A DNA stretch of 64,000 nucleotides, taken from positions 682,001 through 746,000 of the forward strand of contig NZ_VEED01000001.1 in assembly GCF_007678255.1 (NCBI RefSeq), in the 5' to 3' direction. The position numbers and the translations under genes are program-made. Under the pieces are notes generated by a model. It did no database searches. It was not told where the DNA came from and saw only the letters and a list, made by a program, of their open reading frames with translations. The DNA is from Bacillus sp. X1(2014). Its GTDB lineage: Bacteria; Bacillota; Bacilli; Bacillales_B; DSM-18226. Below are positions 8,662-17,878 of this stretch, piece by piece. Every line of letters begins with the position of its first letter. The stretch's first letter is position 1.

Positions 8662-9759
8662 ATGATTAAGGAAAAAATTAGTGCAATCCAGCTTGTTTAT
8701 TTAATGGCAGGCTATGTATTAGGGACAGCGATGATTCTGGGTTTAGGGGCTGACACGAAGCAGGATGCATGGATCTATATCCTAATCGGCATGGTATCCA
8801 GTCTACTATTAATGGTTGTTTATACTCAATTATCAACCTATTATTCAGGGGATACACTCGTTCAGATGCTGCCAAAGATAATCGGAAGGTTTCTTTCCTA
8901 TCCCGTAATCCTGCTTTATATTGTGCATTTTACCTATTCTGCCGCAAGAGCGTGCAGAGAATTGGGGGATCTGATTGTCACCACCATCTTAACTGAAACC
9001 CCAATCTTAGTAGTAATAGGAAGCTTTATGGTGTTAATGATCTATTGTTTGCTGGGCGGAGTAGAGACTTTGGGGCGAATGGCGGAAATCATCTTTCCTA
9101 TCTATATTTTTGCACTTATCCTGATTTGGCTTCTCTTATTTAGCGTTGAACCATTTGATGTAAAAAATCTAACTCCTGTTTTAGGTAATGGAGTACAACC
9201 TTTATTGAAAAAATCAATTCCAACTGCCATAAACTTCCCTTTTGGCGAAACCATTGTCATTATGATGTTTTTTCCTTTTTTAAGCAATAAAAAACATATA
9301 AGAAAGATAGGATTGTCTGCTCTAGTAATCGGAGGAATCCTATTAACAATTAATTCTATTATGATGCTTTCTACGCTAGGACCGGAAATTTACAGCAGAG
9401 ATCTTTTTACCCTGCTTGCTGCAACTCAAATGGTTTCTGTTGCAGACTTTCTTGAGCGGTTTGATGCCCTTGTTATTTTAATGATGGTAGCAGGTGTATT
9501 TTTTAAGGTGGGAGGATTTACATTCGGTGCTTCCGTTGCCATATCTCAATTATTCAAGTTAAAACAAACTCGTTCCGTACTGATATCACTAGGGTTAATT
9601 ATTACCCCCTTATCACTAATAACCTCATCTAATTATGTTGAACATATAGATTTTGGATTTAAGTTTTTTGTTCCATATTTTTTAACTCTATTACAAATCA
9701 TTGTGCCGATTTTAATATTATTTACCGCAATGATTCGTAAAAAATTGGGCCTTTTATAG
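8662..9759 (+). CDS. Spore germination receptor B subunit (GerB/GerKB permease)
   Basis: The 365-aa integral membrane protein belongs to the endospore germination permease family (APC superfamily). About ten hydrophobic helices are apparent, starting IQLVYLMAGYVLGTAMILGL. The B subunit is thought to bind the germinant in the spore inner membrane. I start it at the ATG at 8662 with AAAGGGAG upstream; an upstream in-frame start (8599) adds 21 residues unlike the family. It opens an operon with A, C and a small membrane protein. The order B-A-C is unusual; A-B-C is common. Expression would be expected in the forespore. Confidence 0.92.
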   Translation: MIKEKISAIQLVYLMAGYVLGTAMILGLGADTKQDAWIYILIGMVSSLLLMVVYTQLSTYYSGDTLVQMLPKIIGRFLSYPVILLYIVHFTYSAARACRELGDLIVTTILTETPILVVIGSFMVLMIYCLLGGVETLGRMAEIIFPIYIFALILIWLLLFSVEPFDVKNLTPVLGNGVQPLLKKSIPTAINFPFGETIVIMMFFPFLSNKKHIRKIGLSALVIGGILLTINSIMMLSTLGPEIYSRDLFTLLAATQMVSVADFLERFDALVILMMVAGVFFKVGGFTFGASVAISQLFKLKQTRSVLISLGLIITPLSLITSSNYVEHIDFGFKFFVPYFLTLLQIIVPILILFTAMIRKKLGLL

Positions 9760-9790
9760 TCTCATTTAATCAATAAGGGTGGTACGTTCA

Positions 9791-11350
9791 TTGAAAACTT
9801 TAAGACGGATTAAAAAATTATATTCGACTTTCCAAAATCAAAACGGAGTCAAAACTCAGGAGGAAAAAGGAAACGATCAATTATCAGGATTTCTTCAGGA
9901 AGATTTTTTACAGGTAAAGCATTATTTTGAAGGGGCTTCAGATTTCAGATATCGTGAACTTCAAATAAATTCTACATACTCGGCTATGATTTTTTATCTC
10001 GATGGATTAGTAGGTATAGAAAGAATTGAATTAAACGTCATCACTCCTTTACTCAAAAACAATAATGCATTCCTAAATAACCCTAAACCGACAATTGAGA
10101 CCATCGTAGAAGAACTAAGTTCAGCTCAAGTAAAACAAGGGGAAACACTGCAGGAAGTGATTAATCATATTTTGTTAGGTGACACTGTTTTATTGATTAA
10201 TGGATATAAACAATTCCTTTTTATTAGTGAACAAGCATGGGAAAAGCGCTCCATTGAAGAACCCCTATCCGAGGCGGTCGTTTTAGGACCAAGAGAAGGC
10301 TTTACTGAAAATATCCGAACGAATACAAGTATGATTCGAAGACGATTAAGAACAACAAAGCTTAAATTCGAAAGTATACAGATCGGGAACCTTTCCCAAA
10401 CCGAAGTAGTCATTACCTATCTTGATGGAATTGCACAACATTCAATCATTGAAGAAGTTCGCAGCAGATTAAACCAGATTAATATTGATGCGATTGAGGA
10501 TAGCGGTTACATTGTGGAGCTTATTGAGGATCATCCTTTCTCTGTGTTTCCGCAAATATTGCAAACTGAAAGGCCTGATCGAGTGGTCGGTAACCTTCTG
10601 GAAGGCAGAATTGGGATTATCGTTGAAAATAGCCCTTTTGCTCTTGTTGTTCCTGTTACTTTTTTTCAAATGATGAGTTCCCCTGAAGACTATTATGGAA
10701 AGTTTATTATGGCAACCTTTATTCGATTCATCCGCTATCTATTTTTATTGGTTGCACTATTGTTTCCCTCCATTTATATCGCTGTGACTACCTTCCATCA
10801 GGAATTACTGCCAACCAATCTTTTGTTTAGTGTTGCAGCTTCACGGGAAAAGGTGCCCTTTCCAGCGGTTATCGAAGCCCTATTAATGGAAATAACCTTT
10901 GAAGCATTACGTGAAGCAGGTTTACGGCTGCCGCGGCCAATTGGATCAACAGTTAGTATTGTTGGAGCATTAGTAATCGGTCAAGCTGCTGTTGAGGCGG
11001 GAATTGTTTCCGCTCCATTAGTTATTGTTGTATCCACTACAGGCATTGCATCATTTATGTTTCCTAGTTATACCCTAACTGGAGCTATTCGGATCCTTCG
11101 GTTTTTAATGATTTTTTTATCCGCAACATTAGGGTTTTATGGAATCCTATTAGGAGTTTTCTTTATTTTAGTTCACCTTGTTCAACTGCGCTCCTTTGGT
11201 GTTCCTTATTTGGCCCCAGTTGCCCCACTTAATTTTAACAACCTTAAAGATGTTTTTGTTCGTGCTCCTTGGTGGAGGATGAATGAACGGCCAGAACAAA
11301 CAGGAAAAAGAAATTTGAGGAGATTAAGTCCCCGCAACCGTAAAAACTAG
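9791..11350 (+). CDS. Spore germination receptor A subunit (GerA family)
   Basis: This 519-aa GerA-family protein has a large hydrophilic N-terminal domain (about 1-290), several membrane helices (about 290-470) and a short basic tail. Family motifs include YLDGIAQHSIIEEVRSRL, LEGRIGIIVENSPFALVVPV, FPSIYIAVTTFHQELLP and EALREAGLRLPRPIGSTVSI. A subunits form the oligomeric channel part of the germinant receptor. TTG at 9791 is the likely start because AAGGGTGG lies eight bases before it; the GTG at 9779 overlaps this site. Intergenic gaps are 31 bp to the B gene and 26 bp to the C gene. Confidence 0.92.
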   Translation: MKTLRRIKKLYSTFQNQNGVKTQEEKGNDQLSGFLQEDFLQVKHYFEGASDFRYRELQINSTYSAMIFYLDGLVGIERIELNVITPLLKNNNAFLNNPKPTIETIVEELSSAQVKQGETLQEVINHILLGDTVLLINGYKQFLFISEQAWEKRSIEEPLSEAVVLGPREGFTENIRTNTSMIRRRLRTTKLKFESIQIGNLSQTEVVITYLDGIAQHSIIEEVRSRLNQINIDAIEDSGYIVELIEDHPFSVFPQILQTERPDRVVGNLLEGRIGIIVENSPFALVVPVTFFQMMSSPEDYYGKFIMATFIRFIRYLFLLVALLFPSIYIAVTTFHQELLPTNLLFSVAASREKVPFPAVIEALLMEITFEALREAGLRLPRPIGSTVSIVGALVIGQAAVEAGIVSAPLVIVVSTTGIASFMFPSYTLTGAIRILRFLMIFLSATLGFYGILLGVFFILVHLVQLRSFGVPYLAPVAPLNFNNLKDVFVRAPWWRMNERPEQTGKRNLRRLSPRNRKN

Positions 11351-11376
11351 TTCGTTTAAAAGGACGGGATGGGATT

Positions 11377-12531
11377 ATGAAGGTGATTAGAAAACTGCTA
11401 TTAGGAGTCATAAACGTTTTTTTGCTTACAGGATGTTGGAACCGGATTGAAGTAAATGATATTGCCATTGTTACTGCGATTGGATTAGACCTTGTGGAAG
11501 ACAATATGATTCGCTTAACCCTTCAAGTGGCCATACCAACTAAGCTAGGACCAACTGGAGGAAGTAGTGGAGGAGGAAAAGATCACAGTACATTTGTCAT
11601 TTCAGAGAAAGGTGTCACGGTTTCTGAAGCGTACCGAAATTTACAAATGAAGCTATCGAGACGTGTATTCTTTTCTCAAAGCAGGGTCTTGTTAATCAGT
11701 GAGTCTTTAGCTAGAAAGGGAATTTTTAATATTATTGACTTTTATACAAGGTTCCATCAACCTCGAATGAACAGTTTTATTATGTTTACAGAAGGAGCGG
11801 CTTCCGAAGTTATTAAAAACATACCAAATTTAGAAAGTGTTTCAGCAGAGGAAACGAAGGAACTTGCAAAGCTAAGTGTAGGTTTAAAGGTTTATGTCAG
11901 GGACTTTTTAAACATGCTTCTTACAGACGGATTAGAACCATATGCCCCTCAGTATAAATTAACTTCAGTAGAAGTAGATACAGAAAATGAATCAGGAAAA
12001 ATACAGGCTATTAATGGGGCTGCTGTATTTAAAAAAGACAAGCTAATAGGTTGGATGGATGAAACTGAAACCCGGGGAATTTTATGGCTTCGTAATGAAA
12101 TTGAAGGAGGAGTCATTACTATTACAGTCCCAAAGGAAAAAGGCGGGGGAAATATTAGTTTTGATATTATTAGATCAAAAACACAAATCCTTCCTCATCA
12201 TGAACATGGACAAATGAAAATTACAGTTAATGTTGCCTCAGAAATGAGTGCAATTGAAAATACTTCAAAGCTAGTATTATTTAATCCAAAAGTAATCGAA
12301 GAGATCCAAAAAAATATTGAAAAGGAGATTAAGGGTCGAATTCAATTAGTAGTAAATACGGCTCAAAAAGATTTTCAATCAGACATATTTGGATTTGGCC
12401 AAGCCGTTTATCGAGAATATCCAAAAGCATGGAATACATTTTATAAGAAGAATTGGAACCATGAGTTTTCACAAGTAGAAGTAAACATCAATTCAAAAGT
12501 TTATGTTAGAAGAATCGGCTTAAGTAAGTGA
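11377..12531 (+). CDS. Spore germination receptor C subunit (Ger(x)C lipoprotein)
   Basis: The 384-aa protein begins with a lipoprotein signal peptide and lipobox FLLTGC with Cys20, followed by WNRIEVNDIAIVTAIG, the hallmark start of Ger(x)C proteins. The rest is the three-domain GerC fold lying on the outer face of the spore inner membrane. Gly-rich SSGGGK near residue 65 is a loop. The ATG at 11377 follows AAGGACGGGATGGG. It is the third gene of the operon. Confidence 0.93.
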   Translation: MKVIRKLLLGVINVFLLTGCWNRIEVNDIAIVTAIGLDLVEDNMIRLTLQVAIPTKLGPTGGSSGGGKDHSTFVISEKGVTVSEAYRNLQMKLSRRVFFSQSRVLLISESLARKGIFNIIDFYTRFHQPRMNSFIMFTEGAASEVIKNIPNLESVSAEETKELAKLSVGLKVYVRDFLNMLLTDGLEPYAPQYKLTSVEVDTENESGKIQAINGAAVFKKDKLIGWMDETETRGILWLRNEIEGGVITITVPKEKGGGNISFDIIRSKTQILPHHEHGQMKITVNVASEMSAIENTSKLVLFNPKVIEEIQKNIEKEIKGRIQLVVNTAQKDFQSDIFGFGQAVYREYPKAWNTFYKKNWNHEFSQVEVNINSKVYVRRIGLSK

Positions 12532-12559
12532 AGAAATACTTCATTAAAAGGAATGGAAA

Positions 12560-12724
12560 ATGTTTAAGATTTTTTTGATGATTTTTACCTTCGTTATAAT
12601 CTTTTCCTGGGAAGCTTTACGTTTAATACGAAAAAAGGAAATAAAAGAACTAGTTGTTTTTTCTATTCTTTCATTAATCGGCTTAGTATTGAGTATTATG
12701 GTAGTTATCCGATCATTTATCTAA
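12560..12724 (+). CDS. Small two-helix membrane protein, candidate germinant receptor D subunit
   Basis: A 54-aa frame begins 28 bp after the C gene: MFKIFLMIFTFVIIF, a polar turn RLIRKKEIKELV, then a second helix FSILSLIGLVLSIMVVI, ending TAA. AAGG precedes the ATG by 8 nt. Several Bacillus ger operons encode small two-TM D proteins that modulate receptor function; size, topology and position match, but I see no diagnostic motif, so the assignment is inferred. Confidence 0.7.
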   Translation: MFKIFLMIFTFVIIFSWEALRLIRKKEIKELVVFSILSLIGLVLSIMVVIRSFI

Positions 12725-12855
12725 TTCGTATAAAAGGGGGACCATACTAATTTTTACTCTCAAAAAACTATGAAATGGACATTCTCACCTTTTTAAAGAA
12801 GTTGGAAGCTGCAAAGTCCAAATTCTAATGAAGGAACGAATGTCCAATCATACTT

Positions 12856-13290
12856 TTATTTACCGGAAGAACCGAATCCACCTTCTGATCTACCCGTATC
12901 CTCTAATATTTCTGTTTCAATAAGGTTAACTTTTAAGACTGGGGCAATAACCATTTGGGCAATTCTCATTTGTTTTTCAATCGTAAAATCTTCTTTCCCA
13001 TGATTAATAAGGATAATTTTTATTTCCCCTCGGTACCCTTCATCAATAGTCCCCGGACTATTAAGCACAGTTATAGAGTGTTTTAAGGCTAGACCACTTC
13101 TTGGCCTAATCTGTGCCTCCGTTCCTTTAGGTAATTCAATTTGTATACCCGTTCTTATTAAGGCTGCCTCCCCTGCTTTGATTATTTTTTCTTCAATAGA
13201 AAATAAATCTAATCCAGCATCACCTTCATATGCTCGATGGGGTAATACAGCCTCATCGTCTATTAATTTAACTTTCAATTGATATTCCAT
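12856..13290 (-). CDS. dut: Deoxyuridine 5'-triphosphate nucleotidohydrolase (dUTPase)
   Basis: The 144-aa trimeric dUTPase hydrolyses dUTP to dUMP and pyrophosphate, keeping uracil out of DNA and supplying dTMP synthesis. All five motifs are visible: [27 protein letters not shown] with the catalytic Asp, RIAQMVI, and the C-terminal phosphate-binding [11 protein letters not shown]. Homologs occur in chromosomes, SPbeta-type prophages and conjugative elements; nothing nearby looks phage-derived. It is convergent with the ger operon; the 131 bp between them holds only an imperfect 9-bp inverted repeat. Confidence 0.95.
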   Translation of the reverse strand: MEYQLKVKLIDDEAVLPHRAYEGDAGLDLFSIEEKIIKAGEAALIRTGIQIELPKGTEAQIRPRSGLALKHSITVLNSPGTIDEGYRGEIKIILINHGKEDFTIEKQMRIAQMVIAPVLKVNLIETEILEDTGRSEGGFGSSGK

Positions 13291-13367
13291 TTCGAACCTC
13301 GTTTCAAGAAATTTTTATGTAACTTAATTGATTACGTATGCATTGTTTAGCCGCAAAGACGCGGCTT

Positions 13368-13628
13368 TTATAATAAAAACTTGATTAACAGAACTAATTC
13401 AATCACTGCAAGGACCGGGAAACCAATCTTAAATGAAGTATGCTTCGTTTTATGTCTATAAAGCTGCATGCCTGCTGTCGCACCTATAGCACCGCCAAAT
13501 AACGCCACTAGCCATAAGGTCCGCTCGCGGATTCGGTATTCATGCTTTTTAGCCCGCCTCTTATCTTCCCACATAATCACAAGTCCTGCTATATTCATGA
13601 TCAAATATGCCACTACCCATATAACCAT
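13368..13628 (-). CDS. ysdA: DUF1294 membrane protein (YsdA family)
   Basis: From the ATG at 13628 the product is 86 aa, close to B. subtilis YsdA. It has a first helix (MVIWVVAYLIMNIAGLVIMW), the conserved DKRRAK motif, RIRERTLWLVALFGGAIG, the family motif RHKTKHTSF, and a C-terminal helix. AAGGGGGAT precedes the start. The same frame is open upstream to 13748 but there it only crosses a terminator and a repeat element, so I reject the longer form. Function unknown. Confidence 0.88.
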   Translation of the reverse strand: MVIWVVAYLIMNIAGLVIMWEDKRRAKKHEYRIRERTLWLVALFGGAIGATAGMQLYRHKTKHTSFKIGFPVLAVIELVLLIKFLL

Positions 13629-13648
13629 CCCCCGTATCCCCCTTATAG

Positions 13649-13679
13649 AAAAAGCCATCCTCATAAGAGAATGGCTTTT
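13649..13679 (-). terminator. Terminator downstream of the infC-rpmI-rplT operon, beyond a repeat
   Basis: On the minus strand AAAAGCCAT and ATGGCTTTT pair and are followed by TTC. It is separated from the rplT stop by the repeat at 13684-13804 and lies just before the ysdA ribosome binding site. Confidence 0.75.
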
Positions 13680-13683
13680 GATA

Positions 13684-13804
13684 TGTCTAGCTACAGCGCC
13701 TAGGGGCTCGGGGTCATAAGCCAATCCGTCAAGAAGGTTAAAAAACAACCTTCTCGCCGCCTCGTCTTATGCCTGTCGCCCCTGGTCAAGGCGCTTTCGC
13801 TTTT
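13684..13804 (-). repeat. 120-bp imperfect hairpin repeat, copy 2
   Basis: On the minus strand it starts GAAAAGCGAAAGCGCCTTG and ends CCCCTAGGCGCTGTAGCTAGACA as in copy 1, with an inner hairpin AAGGTTG-TTTTTT-AACCTT. It begins 4 bp after the rplT stop codon. Confidence 0.88.
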
Positions 13805-13808
13805 CTAA

Positions 13809-14168
13809 TTACTTGTTAATGTTTTGTTTTGCAACGTTTGCTAATTCAGCAAATGCGTTTGCATCGCTTACTGCTAATTCAGCAAGCATCTTGCGGTTTA
13901 CTTCGATACCAGCAAGCTTTAAGCCATGCATTAAACGGCTGTAAGAAAGACCATTCATACGAGCTGCTGCATTGATACGAGTAATCCAAAGTTTGCGGAA
14001 GTCGCGTTTTTTCTGACGACGATCGCGGAAAGCATACATTAAAGATTTCATAACTTGTTGGTTAGCTACTTTATATAATGTATGTTTTGAACCGAAATAA
14101 CCTTTTGCTAATTTAAGAACTTTTTTACGACGTTTGCGCGTAACTGTACCGCCTTTTACACGTGGCAT
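13809..14168 (-). CDS. rplT: 50S ribosomal protein L20
   Basis: The 119-aa L20 binds 23S rRNA and is needed early in 50S assembly. Typical sequence: [40 protein letters not shown] and [20 protein letters not shown]. It is the last gene of infC-rpmI-rplT, 38 bp after rpmI, with AGGGAAATTAA before its ATG. In Bacillus L20 represses its own operon through the infC leader. Confidence 0.98.
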   Translation of the reverse strand: MPRVKGGTVTRKRRKKVLKLAKGYFGSKHTLYKVANQQVMKSLMYAFRDRRQKKRDFRKLWITRINAAARMNGLSYSRLMHGLKLAGIEVNRKMLAELAVSDANAFAELANVAKQNINK

Positions 14169-14206
14169 TTAATTTCCCTCCAATATATAAATCGATCACT
14201 TAATTT

Positions 14207-14407
14207 TTACTTCATGTAAGTTAATAATTGACGAATGCGTTTGAAATCACCTTTAGAAACAAGTGATGCTTTGCGAAGCTTACGCTTTGCTTTAGTAGAT
14301 TTGTTAGCAAATAAGTGGCTTGTATAAGCGTGGTCACGTTTTAATTTACCTGAACCAGTCTTTTTAAAACGCTTTGCAGCGCCACGGTGAGTTTTCATTT
14401 TTGGCAT
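14207..14407 (-). CDS. rpmI: 50S ribosomal protein L35
   Basis: The 66-aa basic protein starts [20 protein letters not shown] and ends [10 protein letters not shown], the standard L35 sequence. It is cotranscribed between infC (16-bp gap) and rplT, with AAGGAGG before the ATG. Confidence 0.98.
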   Translation of the reverse strand: MPKMKTHRGAAKRFKKTGSGKLKRDHAYTSHLFANKSTKAKRKLRKASLVSKGDFKRIRQLLTYMK

Positions 14408-14423
14408 TGGGATATCCTCCTTA

Positions 14424-14942
14424 TTACTTGTCGGTTTTAGGTGCTAAAACTAGGAACATGCTTCGACCATCCATTTTTGGATGTGATTCAATCGTTGCAA
14501 CTTCCTTGCACGCCTCTGAAAAACGGTCTAACACACGTTGACCAATTTCTTTATGGGTAATTGCCCGGCCCTTGAAACGGATTGAAGCTTTTACCTTGTC
14601 GCCTTTTTCTAAGAACTTAATTGCATTGCGTAACTTTGTATTAAAGTCATGCTCATCAATTGTCGGGCTGAGACGAACTTCTTTAGTGGTGATGATTTTT
14701 TGATTCTTACGAGCTTCTTTTTCTTTCTTTTGCTGCTCGAATTTAAATTTGCCATAGTCCATAATTCTGCCGACTGGAGGCTTTGCATTTGGTGCTACAA
14801 GTACCAAATCAAGGTTCACTCTTCCGGCAATCTCTAAGGCTTCAGTTTTGGTTTTAATCCCCAACTGCTCGCCATTTTGATCAATTAGGCGAATTTCGCG
14901 AGCGCGAATGCCCTCATTTAACAACATGTCTTTGCTAATAAT
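14424..14942 (-). CDS. infC: Translation initiation factor IF-3 (ATT start)
   Basis: IF-3 binds the 30S subunit and controls fidelity of start-codon and initiator-tRNA selection. The 172-aa protein shows the N-terminal domain ([20 protein letters not shown]), linker ([15 protein letters not shown]) and C-terminal domain ([20 protein letters not shown]). I place the start at the ATT codon 14942-14940, immediately after GGAGGTGGCTA. Bacillus infC is known to use a rare AUU-type start, subject to IF-3 self-regulation. Starting at an upstream ATG (14966) would bury the ribosome binding site in the gene. It is the first gene of the L20-controlled operon. Confidence 0.93.
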   Translation of the reverse strand: MISKDMLLNEGIRAREIRLIDQNGEQLGIKTKTEALEIAGRVNLDLVLVAPNAKPPVGRIMDYGKFKFEQQKKEKEARKNQKIITTKEVRLSPTIDEHDFNTKLRNAIKFLEKGDKVKASIRFKGRAITHKEIGQRVLDRFSEACKEVATIESHPKMDGRSMFLVLAPKTDK

Positions 14943-14953
14943 TAGCCACCTCC

Positions 14954-15235
14954 AAGGTTTTATCACGAATACAACATCTTGGTCAAGAAAATCATTACAA
15001 GCCCTTTCAAACCTAAACGTAGGACGCTACACATCAACAGGTATAAAACTTTTTAGCAGTGCTATTATTGCACAAACAAAAAAGTGCGGATGAATGCACC
15101 CACACTTTACAGAACAAAATTAATGAAACCAAAAAGTTCAAGTAAAACCTGCCAACTGCCTATTGCGTCAATCAGGTGAGAAGCGGGTGCTTCTTCTTTT
15201 CCCAAAAACAAGTATTCAATTTTTCACCTTAGTAA
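14954..15235 (-). promoter_or_regulatory. infC operon leader with L20-type attenuator
   Basis: About 290 nt of untranslated leader separates the promoter at 15236-15264 from infC. It contains a terminator hairpin: on the minus strand AAAGTGTGGGTG-CATTCA-TCCGCACTTTTTT (about 15078-15108). This arrangement matches the L20 leader of B. subtilis infC-rpmI-rplT, where L20 binding promotes termination. Terminator and distance are seen directly; the L20-binding structure was not modelled. Confidence 0.8.
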
Positions 15236-15264
15236 ATATAACATAAGCAAAGATACAATGTCAA
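15236..15264 (-). promoter_or_regulatory. Sigma-A promoter of the infC operon
   Basis: On the minus strand TTGACA (15264-15259), 17-bp spacer, TTATAT (15241-15236). Confidence 0.75.
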
Positions 15265-15334
15265 ACGAACTATTTTCTTTGACAACGAAATTTATTTTAG
15301 CAAGAAATAAATAATTATTCAATAGTTTTTTTTG

Positions 15335-15480
15335 GAAAAGTGGAAGTGCCCGTTTAGCGACCTATGGACTGGAGCTCTCCGAACAAGATAAAGGAAACAC
15401 GAAGAGCGCTAGCGATTCGATGTTGACTTATCGTAGGAGGCGAGCGAAGTACACTAGTCGCTGGGCACTGGAGCTAGACA
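15335..15480 (+). repeat. 146-bp variant of the hairpin repeat family, copy 4
   Basis: Begins GAAAAGTGGAAGTGCCCG and ends CTGGGCACTGGAGCTAGACA; the ends pair (AGTGCCC with GGGCACT). The termini resemble copies 1-3, but the interior differs. It lies between the infC promoter and the thrS terminator. Confidence 0.7.
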
Positions 15481-15487
15481 AAACAAA

Positions 15488-15508
15488 AAGAGAGGCGAAC
15501 CTCCCTTT
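15488..15508 (-). terminator. Terminator of thrS
   Basis: On the minus strand AGGGAGG-TTCG-CCTCTCT is followed by TTTTGTTTT. Confidence 0.88.
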
Positions 15509-15515
15509 CTACTGT

Positions 15516-17450
15516 TTATCCTCTTTTCACTTCAGCAATTAATGAAGTTAAAAACTCTGAGAATGGCTTTGTTTCTGAGTTTTGCTCGCCATATTTGCGG
15601 ACATTAACAGCCTGATTTTCGACCTCTTTATCCCCAACAACCAGCATATATGGTATTTTTTGCATTTGTGCTTCACGGATTTTATAACCGATTTTTTCAT
15701 CACGTCCATCCAATTCGACACGGAAACCTTCATTCTGAAGCTGCTCCTGTACTTGTTTCGCATAATCGAAATGTGCGCCAGGAGATACCGGAATCACCTG
15801 TACTTGGACTGGAGCGAGCCATGTTGGGAACGCACCTTTGTATTCTTCAATTAAGAAGGCAACAAAACGTTCCATTGTTGATACCACACCACGGTGGATA
15901 ACGACTGGACGATGCGGTTTGCCGTCCTCACCCACATATGTTAAATCAAAACGTTCTGGTAATAAGAAGTCCAATTGCACTGTTGATAGTGTTTCGTCTT
16001 TTCCTAGTGCTGTTTTCACTTGAACGTCAAGCTTAGGACCGTAGAAGGCTGCTTCTCCTTCTGCCTCATAATAATCAAGACCAAGGTCATCCATTGCTTC
16101 CTTCAGCATACCTTGGGCTTTTTCCCACATTGCGTCATCGTCAAAATACTTTTCAGTATCTTGCGGGTCACGGTAAGAAAGGCGGAAGGAATAGTCATTA
16201 ATATCAAAGTCTTTGTAAACTGCTAAAACGAGGTTCACAACCCGTTTGAATTCATCTTTAATTTGGTCAGGTCGAACAAAGATATGTGCATCATTTAAAG
16301 TCATTCCACGAACACGCTGTAGTCCTGAAAGTGCACCAGACATTTCATAACGATGCATTGTTCCAAGTTCGGCAATCCTGATTGGAAGTTCGCGATAGCT
16401 GTGGATGCTGTTTTTGTATACCATCATGTGATGCGGACAGTTCATTGGACGAAGAACTAATTGCTCATTATCCATGTCCATTACTGGGAACATATCTTCC
16501 TGGTAATGATCCCAGTGTCCTGAAGTCTTATATAAATCGACACTGCCCATAATTGGAGTGTATACATGGTCATAACCCAGACGTTGTTCTTTATCAACAA
16601 TGTAACGTTCAACCACCCGACGGATAGTTGCACCCTTTGGAAGCCATAACGGTAATCCTTGTCCTACCAATTGATTGCTAGTGAAAAGGTTCAATTCTTT
16701 ACCAATTTTACGGTGGTCACGTTCTTTTGCTTCTTCAAGTAAGCGAAGGTGTTCAGCTAAGTCTTCTTTTTTGAAAAAGGCTGTTCCATAAACGCGCTGC
16801 AGCATTTTATTTTTACTGTCCCCGCGCCAATAAGCACCTGCAATACTCAATAGCTTAAATTCTTTGATTTTCCCTGTTGATGGGACATGGACTCCGCGGC
16901 ATAGGTCAAAAAAGTCACCTTGTTCGTAGATTGTCACTGTTTCCTCATCAGGAATCGCTTCAATTAGTTCTAGCTTATATGGGTCACCAGCTTCTTTAAA
17001 AAGCTGTACAGCCTCTGCACGGCTTACTTCCTTGCGAACAATCTCAATATTTTCATTAACGATTCTGGCCATTTCCTTCTCAATCTTTGGCAGATCTTCT
17101 GGAGTTAATGATTCCTCAAGGTCCATATCATAATAAAATCCACCCTCGATTACAGGGCCAACACCTAAATTCACACCAGGATAGAGTCTTCTTACCGCCT
17201 GTGCCATCAAATGGGCAGTACTGTGGCGTAAAATTTCTAACGCATCATTGGAATCTGGGACGACGATTTCTATTGAACCGTCTTCATTAATTGGACGGCG
17301 AAGATCAAACAACTGACCGTTCCATTTGCCGGCAATCGCTTTTTTCTTTAGGCCTGGGCTGATGGATGCGGCAATATCTTCCGTTGTTGTTCCTTGAGGG
17401 AACTCCTTTACTGCCCCATCTGGAAACGAAATCTTAACAACGTCTGACAT
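15516..17450 (-). CDS. thrS: Threonyl-tRNA synthetase
   Basis: This 644-aa class II synthetase charges tRNA-Thr. Domains: TGS (about 1-63), the HxxxH editing domain ([10 protein letters not shown] at about 73-82, later [14 protein letters not shown]), the catalytic core (motif 2 around [18 protein letters not shown], zinc ligand Cys in RPMNCPHHM, motif 3 [10 protein letters not shown]) and the C-terminal anticodon-binding domain (about 540-644). Length matches Bacillus ThrS. ATG at 17450 is preceded by AAAGGAGG. It is regulated by the T-box at 17517-17770. Confidence 0.98.
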   Translation of the reverse strand: MSDVVKISFPDGAVKEFPQGTTTEDIAASISPGLKKKAIAGKWNGQLFDLRRPINEDGSIEIVVPDSNDALEILRHSTAHLMAQAVRRLYPGVNLGVGPVIEGGFYYDMDLEESLTPEDLPKIEKEMARIVNENIEIVRKEVSRAEAVQLFKEAGDPYKLELIEAIPDEETVTIYEQGDFFDLCRGVHVPSTGKIKEFKLLSIAGAYWRGDSKNKMLQRVYGTAFFKKEDLAEHLRLLEEAKERDHRKIGKELNLFTSNQLVGQGLPLWLPKGATIRRVVERYIVDKEQRLGYDHVYTPIMGSVDLYKTSGHWDHYQEDMFPVMDMDNEQLVLRPMNCPHHMMVYKNSIHSYRELPIRIAELGTMHRYEMSGALSGLQRVRGMTLNDAHIFVRPDQIKDEFKRVVNLVLAVYKDFDINDYSFRLSYRDPQDTEKYFDDDAMWEKAQGMLKEAMDDLGLDYYEAEGEAAFYGPKLDVQVKTALGKDETLSTVQLDFLLPERFDLTYVGEDGKPHRPVVIHRGVVSTMERFVAFLIEEYKGAFPTWLAPVQVQVIPVSPGAHFDYAKQVQEQLQNEGFRVELDGRDEKIGYKIREAQMQKIPYMLVVGDKEVENQAVNVRKYGEQNSETKPFSEFLTSLIAEVKRG

Positions 17451-17516
17451 GGTAATTCCTCCTTTGAATTAAGCGTTTTGGGTCATTTTTGCCCAAGAAT
17501 CCGCTTTTTGAAAAAT

Positions 17517-17770
17517 AAAAAAAACCCGTCCCTGGAAAAGGGACGAGTTTTAATAAACACGTGGTTCCACCCAATTTTTCAATTTCAAATAATAACAATT
17601 TGAAATTGACTTTGGTCTGTTAACGGTCGAGAGCCGTCAGACAATTACTAACCTCATAAGGCATGAAGCGTTCACTGCTGAAGTTTAAAGGTGGTAAGTA
17701 TTATTTTCGTGTTAGGAGACTTTCAGCCATGATCTCCCTCTCTAAAAACCGTAAAAAATACTGTTGTCCT
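17517..17770 (-). promoter_or_regulatory. T-box leader controlling thrS (Thr specifier)
   Basis: The minus strand has the T-box GGGTGGAACCACG (17560-17573) and a terminator ACTCGTCCC-TTTTCC-AGGGACGGG plus T8 (17517-17548). The Stem I-like region includes AGAGAGGGAGATCATGGCTG and TACTTACCACC; ACC, a Thr codon, at 17693-17695 followed by A is the probable specifier. The terminator is nearly identical to that of the pheST T-box. The 428-bp thrS-ytxC interval holds this leader and otherwise only AT-rich sequence. Confidence 0.92.
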
Positions 17771-17878
17771 TATCATTACTTTTACTATGACTATACTATG
17801 TATGCAATTATAATGATTAATTTTTGAAAAATCAAGGGACATCAACCTAATAAGACAAATTTTCACACAATTCCTTTC

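Noticed and set aside
12776..12846. TGGACATTC / GAATGTCCA inverted repeat between the ger operon and dut as a terminator
   Set aside because: The arms are 53 nt apart with no T tract, so a functional hairpin is doubtful.
13629..13748. N-terminal extension of YsdA by 40 residues
   Set aside because: The extension is translation of a terminator and a noncoding repeat; the shorter form has a good ribosome binding site and the family length.
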